From positions 1,515,847 through 1,579,846 of the forward strand of contig NZ_CP041352.1 in NCBI RefSeq assembly GCF_009746125.1: a stretch of DNA of 64,000 nucleotides, read 5' to 3'. Source of the DNA: Casimicrobium huifangae. GTDB taxonomy: Bacteria; Pseudomonadota; Gammaproteobacteria; Burkholderiales; Casimicrobiaceae. Below, piece after piece: positions 9,426 through 18,831 of this stretch (positions within the stretch are counted from its first letter, which is position 1; each line of letters opens with the position of its first letter). The notes below the pieces were generated by a model, which was given only the letters and a program-made list of their open reading frames with translations, was not told the DNA's origin and did no database searches. The position numbers were made by a program, and so were the translations under genes.

Positions 9426-10448
9426 CTAGCGCCGCTCCAGCGCCAACTCAACCAGTCTTGAGACGAGGTCGCCGTATTTCACACCGCCGGCGCGCCAGAG
9501 CTCGGGGTACATCGAGGTCTTGGTAAAACCGGGCATGGTGTTCACCTCATTGAGGAACAACTCGCCCGTGCTGTCGAGATAGAAGAAGTCCACCCGCGCA
9601 AGGCCCGCGCAATCGAGCGCGCGGAAGGCCTCGATCGCCAGCGCGCGGGCGCGGTCCGAAATTGCCGCCGGAATCTTGGCCGGGATATGCATTTCAGCCT
9701 TGCCGGCCGTGTATTTGGTTTCGTAGTCGTAGAACTCGCTGTCGAAGGTCAGCTCGCCTACCGGGCTTGCCTTCGGATCGTCGTTGCCGAGGATACCCAC
9801 CTCGATTTCGCGCGGTTTCTCGGAGGTCGCGGCCTCAACAATCACACGACGATCCAGCTCGAATGCCAATCGCAGTGCGGTGCGCAGCTCGGTCTCGTTC
9901 TTCGCCTTCGAGATGCCAACGCTGGAGCCCAGATTCGCTGGCTTGACGAATACCGGGAAGCCAAGCGACACAATGCGCGCGACGGCATCCTCCGGCGTAC
10001 TGGCGAACTCGGCACGCGTGACGAGCTGATACGCCACCTGCGGGATGCCGTGTGAGGCGAGAACGGCCTTCGCCATCACCTTGTCCATGCAGACGGCGCT
10101 GCCCAGCACGCCAGAGCCCACGCACGGAATGCCAGCGAGCTTGAGCATGCCTTGCACCGTGCCGTCCTCTCCGTTGGGGCCGTGCAGGATCGGGAACACT
10201 ACGTCGTAACCCTCGGCCGCGCTGGCCTGATGCAGCACAAGCTCGCCACCGCTGGGCGCGCTGCCGCGCTCCAGCGCCCGCGCTGAGTCGGGCGCCGGCA
10301 GCCAGCGGCCCTCACGGGAGATCACCACGCTGGTCACATCAAAGCGATCCTTCGGGAGCGCGGACAGCACGCTGCGCGCACTGTTGATGGACACTTCATG
10401 TTCACCGGATTGGCCACCGGCAAGGACGAGGACGCGAGTTTTTTTCAT
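9426..10448 (-). CDS. ddl: D-alanine--D-alanine ligase
   Basis: 340 residues. An ATP-grasp enzyme that joins two D-Ala for the peptidoglycan stem peptide, in the cytosol. N-terminal [17 protein letters not shown], then [56 protein letters not shown], and the C-terminal metal-binding [19 protein letters not shown] are all intact. Length is close to DdlA types. It lies away from the usual mra/ftsQAZ cluster, beside cell-wall recycling genes, and the VanX-type dipeptidase at 27974 performs the reverse reaction. It is the last gene of a minus-strand run with 10520-11527 and the SpmAB fusion. Confidence 0.95.
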   Translation of the reverse strand: MKKTRVLVLAGGQSGEHEVSINSARSVLSALPKDRFDVTSVVISREGRWLPAPDSARALERGSAPSGGELVLHQASAAEGYDVVFPILHGPNGEDGTVQGMLKLAGIPCVGSGVLGSAVCMDKVMAKAVLASHGIPQVAYQLVTRAEFASTPEDAVARIVSLGFPVFVKPANLGSSVGISKAKNETELRTALRLAFELDRRVIVEAATSEKPREIEVGILGNDDPKASPVGELTFDSEFYDYETKYTAGKAEMHIPAKIPAAISDRARALAIEAFRALDCAGLARVDFFYLDSTGELFLNEVNTMPGFTKTSMYPELWRAGGVKYGDLVSRLVELALERR

Positions 10449-10519
10449 GCACCAATTTTAGGAGGCCCGGCCGCACGTACCGGATGCACTCTGGCGTTCA
10501 TGCGACTTCGGCATGGCGC

Positions 10520-11527
10520 TCAGCGCGATGCTGTGCCGGGGTAGACGACGCGCTCGTCTACGGCGTACAGCACGCATCGGGGGCCCGTGGTCTGCCCACC
10601 ACCCCGGGCCTTGCAGCGGGCCAGCGCGACATCAATCGAGTTTGGATCGTTGGCGCTCCAGGCCCAATGCGCACCGTTGGCCGAGACGGCGAAAGCGCGG
10701 GGCAGCGCCGCCAGGCGAAACTGCCCGAAATCGCGCTTGGCCAGCGGGTTGCGCACTGGCAGCTTGTCGATTTGTTCCAGCGTGGCGTACGCGGTGGTCG
10801 GGAACTTTTCGCGGCGCCAGCCATAGGGCAGGTTTCCACTGTCCGGACTCGACCAGATCACCTGCGACGTCACAACCCCTTGCGCCAGCGCGCTGGTGGC
10901 GATCTTCTCGCATTGCTGCGGCCGGGCCGACTCGGTGCCGAGGCAGAGCATGGTCGCCTGCCCGAAACGCGACGCAACTGCTGGCGGATAAAAGCGCACA
11001 TCGCCGGCGCGGCGCTCAATGCTGATCCAGCGCTTCACCAATGCCGGATCGGCCTTGCCGTCGGTGAATTTCAACGTCCATTGCAGCAGGTCGTTTTTCT
11101 CCACTGCCGCGTTGTTCAGCTTGCCAAAGTCATAGTGGCCGTGAAAACCCACATAGGTCAGGCTGGCTGGAAAATCGTCGGAAAACAGCCGCTGCCTGCC
11201 GCCCAGGAAAAGGCGCGAGCACGCTGATACGCAGTGGCCAGACACCACCGTGGTCACGCCCTTCTCGCGGAACAGCTCACCGAGCCGATAACCCGTCCAG
11301 CTGTTGCCCCCCATCGAATTGCGCAGCACGACATGGGTGATCATGGGCGTCCTGTTGAACTCGGCCTGCACGGCGTCGAGGTCACGCCGCACGATCTCGC
11401 CGGAGAGAACCAGTGTGTCGCCCAGGCGAATGACTTCCATCGAAACGGCCTGCGGTGCGGCGACACAGGCCGCGAGCAAAACCACAATGGCGGAAGCTTT
11501 GCGGTGGCGACCCGTGCTGCGCAGCAT
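10520..11527 (-). CDS. periplasmic ClpP/crotonase-fold protein (COG3904-like)
   Basis: 335 residues. The N-terminus has a signal peptide (SAIVVLLAACVAAPQAVS). The N-terminal half follows the ClpP/crotonase pattern: LVLSGEIVRRDLDAVQAEF, ITHVVLRNSMGGNSWTGYRL and VVSGHCVSACSRLFLGGRQR, the last resembling the GxCxSAC loop of predicted periplasmic ClpP-class proteins. The C-terminal 100 residues are not recognised and contain several cysteines. Whether it is a protease is unknown. The start lies 9 bp behind the SpmAB fusion, so the two are probably co-transcribed. Confidence 0.7.
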   Translation of the reverse strand: MLRSTGRHRKASAIVVLLAACVAAPQAVSMEVIRLGDTLVLSGEIVRRDLDAVQAEFNRTPMITHVVLRNSMGGNSWTGYRLGELFREKGVTTVVSGHCVSACSRLFLGGRQRLFSDDFPASLTYVGFHGHYDFGKLNNAAVEKNDLLQWTLKFTDGKADPALVKRWISIERRAGDVRFYPPAVASRFGQATMLCLGTESARPQQCEKIATSALAQGVVTSQVIWSSPDSGNLPYGWRREKFPTTAYATLEQIDKLPVRNPLAKRDFGQFRLAALPRAFAVSANGAHWAWSANDPNSIDVALARCKARGGGQTTGPRCVLYAVDERVVYPGTASR

Positions 11528-11536
11528 CTGAACGAA

Positions 11537-12775
11537 TCAGTGAAAGAACAGGTAGGCGATGGCAACTGCCGCCACCACACCGGAAAACTCGGCGAGCAGG
11601 CCGTAGCCGATGGCGTAGCGGATTTTCGCGATCTTTACGGAGCCGAAATACAGCGCCACGATGTAGAACGTGGTGTCCGCCGAGCCCTGGAAGATGCAGG
11701 CCAGGCGACCGACGAACGAGTCAACGCCGTAGGTTTTCATGGCGTCGATCATCATTGCGCGGGCGCCGCTGCCGCTGACCGGCTTCATCAGCGCTGTCGG
11801 TAGTGCCGGTGTGAAGTCGGTGTTGAGGCCCAGCGCCGTAAAGAACCACGTGAAGCCCCTGACGATGAACTCCAGCACGCCGGAATGGCGCAGCACGCTG
11901 ATCGCGACCAGCATGCCGACCAGATACGGGATGATGGTCAGCGAGGTCTGGATGCCACCTTTCGCACCCTCGATGAATGCCTCGTAGACGTTGATCTTGC
12001 GTCGCAGTCCGCCGATCAGGAAAGCCACAATGATCGACAGCAGCAGCAGGTTGCTGACCAGTTGCGACACTTGGGTAATCTGCTCTTTGCTCAGGTACTG
12101 GCTCAGATACCAGACCATCCCGGCGATCAGCGCCGTGAGGCCACCGAGCCACGCGACGATCACGCGGTCAAACAGGTTGATGCGTTGACGGATCGCGACG
12201 GCTACCAGACCGACAACAGTGGCGACAAAGGTGGCGATCATGCACGGGATGAAGATGTCCGCGGGGTCGCGTGCACCCAGCACGGCTCGCTGCGCCATGA
12301 TGGAGAGCGGAATCAGCGTGAGCCCGGATGCGTGCAGCACCATGAACATGATCTGGGCATCGCTCGCTTCATCCGGCTTAGGATTGATGCTTTGCAGCGA
12401 TTCCATCGCTTTCAGACCGAACGGCGTGGCCGCGTTGTCGAGGCCAAGAAAATTCGCCGAAAAGTTCATCACCATGTGCCCGGTAGCGGGATGATCCTTC
12501 GGCACTTGCGGAAAGATGCGGGAGAAGAACGGCGCAATCAGTTTCGAAACGAAGGCGATCGCGCCAGCTTTCTCACCCACGTTGAGGATGCCGAGCCAGA
12601 GTGTCATCACACCCGCCAGCGGCAGTGCAATGTCCATCACGCCTACCTTCGCGGACTCGAAGGTGCCATCGACCATCCGCTTGAATACGGTGGCGTCGCC
12701 AAATGCGAGCCACTGCACCAATGCGGCAGCGAAGCCAACGAGGAAGAATCCGGTCCAGAGATAGGTGAGCGTCAT
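11537..12775 (-). CDS. SpmA-SpmB fusion, nucleoside-recognition (Gate) membrane protein
   Basis: 412 residues containing two Gate domains in tandem. The first half matches spore maturation protein A (ADSAKV-like start FESAKVGVMDIALPLAGVMT, NFSANFLGLDNAATPFGLKA). The second half matches SpmB (FIEGAKGGIQTSLTIIPYLV, KPVSGSGARAMMIDAM, FQGSADTTFYIVALYFG). About ten hydrophobic segments place it in the inner membrane. The name does not imply sporulation; fused versions are common in Gram-negatives and their transported substrate is not established. The ATG at 12775 gives the usual N-terminus (MTLTYLWTGFF). It is divergent from nagA and upstream of the ClpP-fold and ddl genes. Confidence 0.85.
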   Translation of the reverse strand: MTLTYLWTGFFLVGFAAALVQWLAFGDATVFKRMVDGTFESAKVGVMDIALPLAGVMTLWLGILNVGEKAGAIAFVSKLIAPFFSRIFPQVPKDHPATGHMVMNFSANFLGLDNAATPFGLKAMESLQSINPKPDEASDAQIMFMVLHASGLTLIPLSIMAQRAVLGARDPADIFIPCMIATFVATVVGLVAVAIRQRINLFDRVIVAWLGGLTALIAGMVWYLSQYLSKEQITQVSQLVSNLLLLSIIVAFLIGGLRRKINVYEAFIEGAKGGIQTSLTIIPYLVGMLVAISVLRHSGVLEFIVRGFTWFFTALGLNTDFTPALPTALMKPVSGSGARAMMIDAMKTYGVDSFVGRLACIFQGSADTTFYIVALYFGSVKIAKIRYAIGYGLLAEFSGVVAAVAIAYLFFH

Positions 12776-12891
12776 ACGGTCAAGAGTGAGCTGGGAACGC
12801 GCACCCTCTGTGCGCAGGCGTTGCCTGCCGGGCGGCACTGTCACCGGATTGTGTCAGAGGGCGAACCGGCGTGTGTGCGGCAAAAGTCCGA

Positions 12892-12914
12892 AATGATGTG
12901 TAACCGGCATCATT
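12892..12914. promoter_or_regulatory. candidate operator between spmAB and nagA
   Basis: AATGATG (12892-12898) and CATCATT (12908-12914) form a 7-bp inverted repeat with a 9-bp spacer, about 30 bp upstream of the nagA start. Position and symmetry suit a repressor site. No cognate regulator is in the window and a chance match cannot be excluded. Confidence 0.3.
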
Positions 12915-12944
12915 GCGCATCGACAACGATGATAAAAACGGTTC

Positions 12945-14078
12945 ATGAAAGCGCTTGATGGTCATATCCTGACCCCGCGCGGATTCATTCGTGGGCGGAT
13001 CGGTATCGACGGGCGTCTGCTTGCTTCCGTCGTGGGCGAACCGGTTGCAGAGGTGGCGGTTCGCGACAGCTCGTTGCCAATCGTGTTGCCCGGCTTTGTG
13101 GACCTGCATGTTCATGGCGGCGGTGGGGCTGACGTGATGGATGGCGACGATGCGGCACTGAAGGTTGCACAAGTCCACGTACAGCATGGCACTACGACCA
13201 TGCTGGCAACGACAATGACAGCACCTGCCGATGACTTGCGCGTTGCCTTTGCTGGCGTTGCCGCCGCGCGTGTTGCCACGAGTTGTGAAGCCGCTGCCGC
13301 CCACATTCATGGCGTGCATCTTGAAGGCCCCTTCATTGGCGCCGGCAAGCTTGGCGCGCAGCCCGATTTCACACGACCGATATCGCTGGCAGAGGTCAAG
13401 GCGCTGCATGCGGTAGCGCCGATCACACTGATCTCGGTAGCGCCAGAGGCAGCGGCGGGTGGTGAGGATTCGAGCATTTCGGCGCTCGTTCAGGCCGGTT
13501 TCCGCGTCCAGCTTGGCCATTCCGGCGCCAGCTACGAGGCCGCTAAAGCCGCGCTGGATGCCGGTGCGACTGGCTTTACCCATCTCTACAACGCCATGAG
13601 CGGGCTGCATCACCGGCAACCCGGTATGGTGGGCGCGGCACTGGCGCACGCCAGCCACGCCGAAGTGATCCCCGATCTGCTGCACGTGCATCCCGGAGCC
13701 ATCCGCGTGGCGCTGCGTTCAATCGCGGGGCTGTATTGCGTCACCGATTCCACTGCGGCTGCCGGCATGCCTGATGGTGAATACCGGCTTGGCCGCCAGC
13801 TGGTCACCCGCTGTATGGGGGGCGTGCGTCTTGCCGATGGCACGCTGGCGGGCTCCACGCTGACGATGGACGATGCCTTGTGCAATCTGATCAACGCATT
13901 GGGTCTGTCACTGACCGAAGCATCACTGCGGACGTCCACGCTCGCGGCTGACTACATCGGCGCCACGCAACGAGGCAGGCTGGTCGCCGGTGCATTTGCC
14001 GATATGGTCGTGTTCGACCGCGATTTGCAGCTACGCGATGTCATTGCCGAAGGTTTGAGCGTGCATGGCCGGGATTGA
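12945..14078 (+). CDS. nagA: N-acetylglucosamine-6-phosphate deacetylase
   Basis: 377 residues. Cytosolic amidohydrolase that removes acetate from GlcNAc-6-P, giving glucosamine-6-P. Metal and substrate motifs are intact: GFVDLHVHGGGGADVMDG, HLEGPFIGAGKLGAQ, LGHSGASYEAAKAALDAGA, FTHLYNAMSGLHHRQPG (here M-S-G replaces the common M-S-P), and the catalytic Asp in CVTDSTAAAGMPDG. It is the first gene of an eight-gene run in which almost every stop overlaps the next start, and it overlaps nagB-II by 14 bases. This points to translational coupling and a shared job in amino-sugar catabolism. Confidence 0.93.
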   Translation: MKALDGHILTPRGFIRGRIGIDGRLLASVVGEPVAEVAVRDSSLPIVLPGFVDLHVHGGGGADVMDGDDAALKVAQVHVQHGTTTMLATTMTAPADDLRVAFAGVAAARVATSCEAAAAHIHGVHLEGPFIGAGKLGAQPDFTRPISLAEVKALHAVAPITLISVAPEAAAGGEDSSISALVQAGFRVQLGHSGASYEAAKAALDAGATGFTHLYNAMSGLHHRQPGMVGAALAHASHAEVIPDLLHVHPGAIRVALRSIAGLYCVTDSTAAAGMPDGEYRLGRQLVTRCMGGVRLADGTLAGSTLTMDDALCNLINALGLSLTEASLRTSTLAADYIGATQRGRLVAGAFADMVVFDRDLQLRDVIAEGLSVHGRD

Positions 14079-15129
14079 TCACAGGCAGCCAGCCTCGGCA
14101 ACATCGCTGATGCTGGCTGAAGCACAGTCAGCGCCGGACGTGGTTGCCCGCCTGCTGACGCAGTCGGGGCCGACCATCGATGCACTGGCGCAGCGCCTGG
14201 CGGGCGCGGGTGTTGCTGCTTGTGTGACGGTGGCGCGTGGCAGTTCGGATCACGCCGCGAGTCATTTTGCTTACCTGATGCTGGCGCGTGGTGGGTTGCT
14301 GACCAGTTCACTGCCGCCATCTATCGTGACTTTGCATCACGCGCCGTTGCGTGGTGATCGCCTCGCGGCCATCGCCTTTTCGCAGTCAGGCCAGAGCCCG
14401 GATCTGGTGCAGACCATGACTGCGCTCGGCGCCAGTGGTGCAGTAACGGCTGCGATGGTCAACGACCCGGCGTCACCGCTCGCGCTGGCGGTGTCGAATG
14501 TCGTTGATCTCTGTGCCGGTGCTGAGCGCAGCGTTGCCGCGACGAAAAGCTTCATCGCGCAACTGGTGGCCGGGCTGCGTCTTCACGCCGGGTGGATGGG
14601 CGACGACGTGCTGCAGCAAGCCATGCTGACGTTGCCGCAGACTCTGCGTGCGGGGTTGCAGGTCGACTGGTCGGCGGCAGTTGCATCGCTACGCAACGTT
14701 GACCGGCTCTACGTGATCGGGCGAGGCGCAGGCCTTTCCATCGCCGGCGAGATGGCGCTCAAATTCAAGGAGGTGTGCGGCATTCAGGCCGAGGCGTTCT
14801 CCTCGGCTGAAGTGCGGCACGGCCCGATGGCACTGGTCAACGCCGGCTATCCGGTGCTGGTGCTGGCGCCACGGGGAGTCGAGCAGCGCGGCTTGCATGA
14901 GCTTGCCAGCGAGCTGCACGATCGCGGTGCCAAGGTTCAATGCGTCGTCGCCGGCGATTTCGGTGTGCCTGCGGTGCCATCGTTGCCCACAGTTGCTGCT
15001 GCGCATGAGGCGCTCGACACGGTGTCGATGATCCAGAGCTTCTATCCGATGGTGGAGGCCCTGGCGCGCGCTCGCGGCCTCGATCCGGATCACCCGAAAC
15101 ATTTGAGCAAGGTGACGCGCACCCAATGA
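14065..15129 (+). CDS. glucosamine-6-phosphate deaminase, SIS type (NagB-II)
   Basis: 354 residues with two SIS domains, the architecture of the isomerase half of GlmS but without the glutaminase half. Motifs: VTVARGSSDHAASHFAYLM, AFSQSGQSPDLVQTM, RSVAATKSFIAQLVAG, then YVIGRGAGLSIAGEMALKFK, IQAEAFSSAEVRHGPMALV, and a C-terminal DHPKHLSKVT typical of this group. NagB-II proteins deaminate glucosamine-6-P to fructose-6-P. They replace the unrelated NagB in many proteobacteria, usually next to nagA as here. It overlaps murQ by ATGA. AgaS-like deaminase is the alternative name for the same fold. Confidence 0.88.
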   Translation: MAGIDHRQPASATSLMLAEAQSAPDVVARLLTQSGPTIDALAQRLAGAGVAACVTVARGSSDHAASHFAYLMLARGGLLTSSLPPSIVTLHHAPLRGDRLAAIAFSQSGQSPDLVQTMTALGASGAVTAAMVNDPASPLALAVSNVVDLCAGAERSVAATKSFIAQLVAGLRLHAGWMGDDVLQQAMLTLPQTLRAGLQVDWSAAVASLRNVDRLYVIGRGAGLSIAGEMALKFKEVCGIQAEAFSSAEVRHGPMALVNAGYPVLVLAPRGVEQRGLHELASELHDRGAKVQCVVAGDFGVPAVPSLPTVAAAHEALDTVSMIQSFYPMVEALARARGLDPDHPKHLSKVTRTQ

Positions 15130-16040
15130 AGTCTGTACCGGGCAAGGCCAGGAAGCTGCTGTCAACCGAGCGGCCCAGTCTGGATCACACCGACCTCGAT
15201 ACCTATCCGGTGGACGAGCTGGTTGCCGCGTTGATCGATGATCAGGCCCGCGCCGCAGTCGCTGTGAAGCAGGCTCAGGGCGCAATCGCCCGTGCGGTTG
15301 AGGCTGCCGTGCCGAGAATTCGCGCCGGCGGACGCCTGATTTATGTTGGCGCTGGTACATCTGGCCGACTGGGGCTGCTAGACAGTGTTGAGCTTTACCC
15401 CACTTTCTCGTGGCCGTCGGAGCGGTCCATCGCGTTGCTTGCAGGCGGACAGGGCGCCGTGTACCGCGCGGTGGAGGGCGCCGAAGACAACGACGGGCAA
15501 GGGGCGGCCGACATTGAACGACTGCTACCCAACCGCAATGACGTGGCGCTGTTGCTCGCGGCATCGGGCAGCACGCCGTATGTGCTGGGCGCGATGCGGG
15601 CGGCGCGTGCAGCGGGGACGCTGACGATCGGTATGGCCAACAACCCGGAGTCACCGGTGTGCGCGCAGGCGGATATCGGCGTCACGCTCGATACCGGCCC
15701 GGAGGCGATCTCCGGTAGCACCCGTCTCAAGGCCGGAACCTCGCAAAAGATTGCGCTGAACGCTTTTTCGACGGCCTTGATGGTGCGTCTGCACAAGGTG
15801 TATGGCAATCTGATGGTGGATCTGGTGCCGACCAACGCCAAGCTGCTGGCGCGGGCCATCCGCCTGACTGCACTGGCGACCGGGGCAGACGAGGCTGCCT
15901 GTGAGACGGCGCTGAAGGCCTGCCGCTACCGGGTGAAAGTGGCGATTGTCATGATCCTGCTGGGGGTTGATGCTGATACCGCATTGCAACGGATCAACAG
16001 CAGCGATGGCGACGTGCGCACGGCGTTGAGGCGCGAGTGA
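15126..16040 (+). CDS. murQ: N-acetylmuramic acid 6-phosphate etherase
   Basis: 304 residues, the normal length. It splits the lactyl ether of MurNAc-6-P, yielding GlcNAc-6-P for nagA and D-lactate. SIS-fold motifs LIYVGAGTSGRLGLLDSVEL and EGAEDNDGQGAADI are visible, and both catalytic glutamates of the family are retained. The loop usually written LDASECPPTF is changed here to LDSVELYPTF. The C-terminal helical part (EACETALKACRYRVKVAIVM) is also typical. It starts inside the nagB-II stop (ATGA) and its own stop overlaps the GTG of nagX, marking it as a core member of the operon. Confidence 0.93.
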   Translation: MKSVPGKARKLLSTERPSLDHTDLDTYPVDELVAALIDDQARAAVAVKQAQGAIARAVEAAVPRIRAGGRLIYVGAGTSGRLGLLDSVELYPTFSWPSERSIALLAGGQGAVYRAVEGAEDNDGQGAADIERLLPNRNDVALLLAASGSTPYVLGAMRAARAAGTLTIGMANNPESPVCAQADIGVTLDTGPEAISGSTRLKAGTSQKIALNAFSTALMVRLHKVYGNLMVDLVPTNAKLLARAIRLTALATGADEAACETALKACRYRVKVAIVMILLGVDADTALQRINSSDGDVRTALRRE

Positions 16041-17233
16041 CATCCACTTTCGAATCGCCCGCGTTAGCCAGCGCTATACCAGCCAGCGACGGCGGACGAC
16101 TGTACTCGCTTGACGCCCTGCGCGGGCTGACCGTCGCGGCGATGGTGCTGGTCAACAATCCCGGCGACTGGTCACACATTTATGCGCCACTGCGCCATGC
16201 TGCGTGGCACGGCTGGACCTTCACGGACACTATATTTCCTGCCTTTTTGTTCATCGCTGGCGTTTCAATGGTGATTTCTACCCACAGATCGCTGGCATCA
16301 CATCGGTCGCCCACTGCGGTGCTGCTTGCGCTCTGGCGGCGCGGACTGATCATCGTGGCGATTGGCCTTGCGATCAATCTCGTGCCGGCGTTCGATCTCG
16401 CTACGTTGCGCTGGCCAGGTGTGCTGCAGCGGATCGGGGTTTGCATAATCATTGCTGCGCCACTGGTGCTCTGGTCGCGCTGGCGTGGGCTGGTTGGCTG
16501 GACGCTGGCACTGATGGTGACCTACTCGGTATTGATGCTGTGGGTGCCGGTGGCTGGCCCCGACGGTGCGGTCAGCCAGGGCTCGCTCGAAGCCGGGCGC
16601 GATACGGGGGCCTTTGTTGATCGCAGGTTGATGTCCGGGCACCTGTGGGCGCAGGCGAAGACCTGGGATCCGGAAGGCCTGCTTAGTACTCTGCCGGCGG
16701 CGGCAACGCTGTTGCTCGGCGCGCTCGCCGGACGTTTTTTGCTGACCAGACGGATGGATGGCGGCCGCACGCTGTTGCTGGCTGCTGCCGGTTTGGCGGC
16801 GGTCGGGCTCGGTGCCCTGCTGGATAGTTTTTTCATGCCGATCAACAAGTCACTGTGGACGCCTTCTTACGCCGTGTTCATGAGCGGCTATTCGGCGACC
16901 GCTCTAGCCGCCTGCTACTGGTTCGCCGATGGCTCCGGCAATGAGCGTCTTCGTCATCACGTGCGTACTTTGCTGTTGCCTTTCGTGATGTTGGGCGTGA
17001 ATGCACTGGCGATCTTTGCCATGTCCGGGTTGATCGGGCGCTTGATCGGCACGCTCAAAGTCACGAGCGACGCTGGGCAATCAGTCACGATCAAGACGTG
17101 GATGTTCGGCGAGCTGAGCCGTTTGCTACTGTCTCCAGTCAACGCATCGCTGCTCTATGCCGGGTTGTTTGTCGCGTGCATGTTCGTGGCCGCATGGCTG
17201 CTCTGGCGCAAGCAAGTCATCCTCAAAGTCTGA
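16037..17233 (+). CDS. nagX: NagX-type membrane acyltransferase (HGSNAT/DUF5009 family)
   Basis: 398 residues with about ten to twelve hydrophobic segments. The diagnostic N-terminus is RLYSLDALRGLTVAAMVLVN, NPGDWSHIYAPLRHAAWHGW, FTDTIFPAFLFIAGVSMV, which is the pattern of heparan-alpha-glucosaminide N-acetyltransferase homologues. Homologues called NagX sit in GlcNAc utilisation operons of other proteobacteria. The conserved His in the HAAWHGWT segment is the expected acetyl-transfer site. The start is GTG at 16037, inside the murQ stop. It probably acetylates amino sugars across the inner membrane; the exact substrate is an inference from family and context. Confidence 0.82.
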   Translation: MTSTFESPALASAIPASDGGRLYSLDALRGLTVAAMVLVNNPGDWSHIYAPLRHAAWHGWTFTDTIFPAFLFIAGVSMVISTHRSLASHRSPTAVLLALWRRGLIIVAIGLAINLVPAFDLATLRWPGVLQRIGVCIIIAAPLVLWSRWRGLVGWTLALMVTYSVLMLWVPVAGPDGAVSQGSLEAGRDTGAFVDRRLMSGHLWAQAKTWDPEGLLSTLPAAATLLLGALAGRFLLTRRMDGGRTLLLAAAGLAAVGLGALLDSFFMPINKSLWTPSYAVFMSGYSATALAACYWFADGSGNERLRHHVRTLLLPFVMLGVNALAIFAMSGLIGRLIGTLKVTSDAGQSVTIKTWMFGELSRLLLSPVNASLLYAGLFVACMFVAAWLLWRKQVILKV

Positions 17234-17235
17234 CG

Positions 17236-18831
17236 ATGCTGCGTGTACTCCTCGCCGGGATCGCGCTGTTCGCACTGTCGGGTTGTGCGCTGATACCACC
17301 GGCTCCGGAGTACGTTGCTCCGCCTGCGCCGCGGGAATTCCGCGCCATCTGGGTCGCGACAGTCGCCAACATCGATTGGCCGAGCAAACCAGGCTTGCCA
17401 GTGGCGGTATTGCGTGAAGAAATGCAGCGCATCCTCACAACGGCGCGGCAATTGAAACTGAATGCCGTGATCCTGCAAGTCCGCCCGGCAGCGGATGCCA
17501 TCTATCCGTCGCAGTTTGAGCCGTGGTCCGAGTACCTTTCGGGTCGTCAGGGCGAGGCGCCCGGCGATGGTTATGACCCACTCGCAGAATGGGTGACGGC
17601 CGCTCATGCGAGCGGCATTGAACTGCACGCGTGGTTCAATCCCTACCGTGCGCGGCATGCCAGCGCGAAATCACCACTGGCAGCGCAACATGTTGCCAAT
17701 ACCCATCCGCAGATCGTGAAGACTTATGGCGACATGCTCTGGATGGACCCCGGCGAAGAACAGGCTGCTGCCCGCACGCTTGCGGTGATCGCTGACGTGG
17801 TGCGGCGCTATGACGTCGATGGTGTACACATCGACGACTACTTCTATCCTTACCCGATCAAGGCAACGGGTGATCGGGCCGGGGATGAACTGCCTTTCCC
17901 CGATGAACCATCGTGGACGCGCTACCGGCAGCATGCAGGCCTGTTCGCGTGGCGCGACCGTGCCGACTGGCGGCGCAACAACGTCGATCGTCTTGTCCGT
18001 GATATCTACAGCGCCGTTCACGCCACCAAGCCGTGGGTGAAGGTGGGCGTTAGCCCGTTCGGCATCGGGCGCCCGGACCGACGGCCGGCGGGCATCGCAG
18101 GCTTCAGCCAGTACGACAAGCTCTATGCCGACGTGGAGCATTGGCTGCGGGCTGGCTGGCTCGACTATCTGGCACCGCAGCTTTACTGGCCGATTGACCG
18201 CGAAGCGCAGGCTTTCGCGGTACTGCTCACGTACTGGAGCAGCGAGAACTGGCGCGGGCGCCATCTCTGGCCAGGGCTCTTCACCAGCCGGATTGACGAC
18301 AGCGAAAAGTCCTGGCAACCGGAAGAGATCCGCCAGCAAATCGCGTTGCAGCGCAGCTCAGGCGGGGCATCGGGCCACGTTCATTTCAGCGCGGCGGCAC
18401 TGGTACAGAACCGGAAGGGTATCGCTGACGTGCTGGCGACGACGAGCTATGTTGGCACTGCCGTGGTGCCACCCACCCCCTGGCTGCGACCTGCTGGCAG
18501 CCGGCGGCTACCGGCACCGAGGGTCGAACTCACTTGTCCGTCAGTGACGCTGGCGCGTGACGATTCAGCCGCTTGCCGCGTTATCGTAAACACACCCGAC
18601 GGCGATGCGGCGCCTGTGACCAATGTGGCTGCACTCTGGCTGCGCTATGGCAATGTCTGGCAGTTGCAGGCGACAGCGGTTGGCCGCGACGGCGCATCGA
18701 TTCCCATTTCCCGTGACGGCGAAAAGATCAACCTTGTTGTCGCTCGACTGGTTGATCGGTATGGTCTGGAGGGGGCGGAGGCCGTGCAATCGGTGCCAGT
18801 GGCTGACCTTGCTGGTCGAGGCACGCAATGA
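17236..18831 (+). CDS. GHL10 (DUF187) glycosidase lipoprotein, DigH-like
   Basis: 531 residues. Signal peptide with lipobox LSGC (LLAGIALFALSGC). The main domain is the GHL10/DUF187 TIM barrel: REFRAIWVATVANIDWPSKP, LKLNAVILQVRPAADAIYPS, LHAWFNPYRARHAS, GVHIDDYFYPYP (acidic catalytic region), KVGVSPFGIGRP, and LDYLAPQLYWPIDR. E. coli DigH (YddW), of this family, hydrolyses denuded peptidoglycan strands. That matches the neighbours murQ, kinase and amidase. The C-terminal 100 residues form a separate beta-type domain with two cysteines. The ATG lies 2 bp after the nagX stop, and its stop overlaps the kinase start. Confidence 0.85.
   Translation: MLRVLLAGIALFALSGCALIPPAPEYVAPPAPREFRAIWVATVANIDWPSKPGLPVAVLREEMQRILTTARQLKLNAVILQVRPAADAIYPSQFEPWSEYLSGRQGEAPGDGYDPLAEWVTAAHASGIELHAWFNPYRARHASAKSPLAAQHVANTHPQIVKTYGDMLWMDPGEEQAAARTLAVIADVVRRYDVDGVHIDDYFYPYPIKATGDRAGDELPFPDEPSWTRYRQHAGLFAWRDRADWRRNNVDRLVRDIYSAVHATKPWVKVGVSPFGIGRPDRRPAGIAGFSQYDKLYADVEHWLRAGWLDYLAPQLYWPIDREAQAFAVLLTYWSSENWRGRHLWPGLFTSRIDDSEKSWQPEEIRQQIALQRSSGGASGHVHFSAAALVQNRKGIADVLATTSYVGTAVVPPTPWLRPAGSRRLPAPRVELTCPSVTLARDDSAACRVIVNTPDGDAAPVTNVAALWLRYGNVWQLQATAVGRDGASIPISRDGEKINLVVARLVDRYGLEGAEAVQSVPVADLAGRGTQ

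Noticed and set aside
11537-12775. SpmA/SpmB homology as a sign of sporulation
   Set aside because: Fused Gate-domain proteins are widespread in non-sporulating Gram-negatives, and nothing else here relates to spores.
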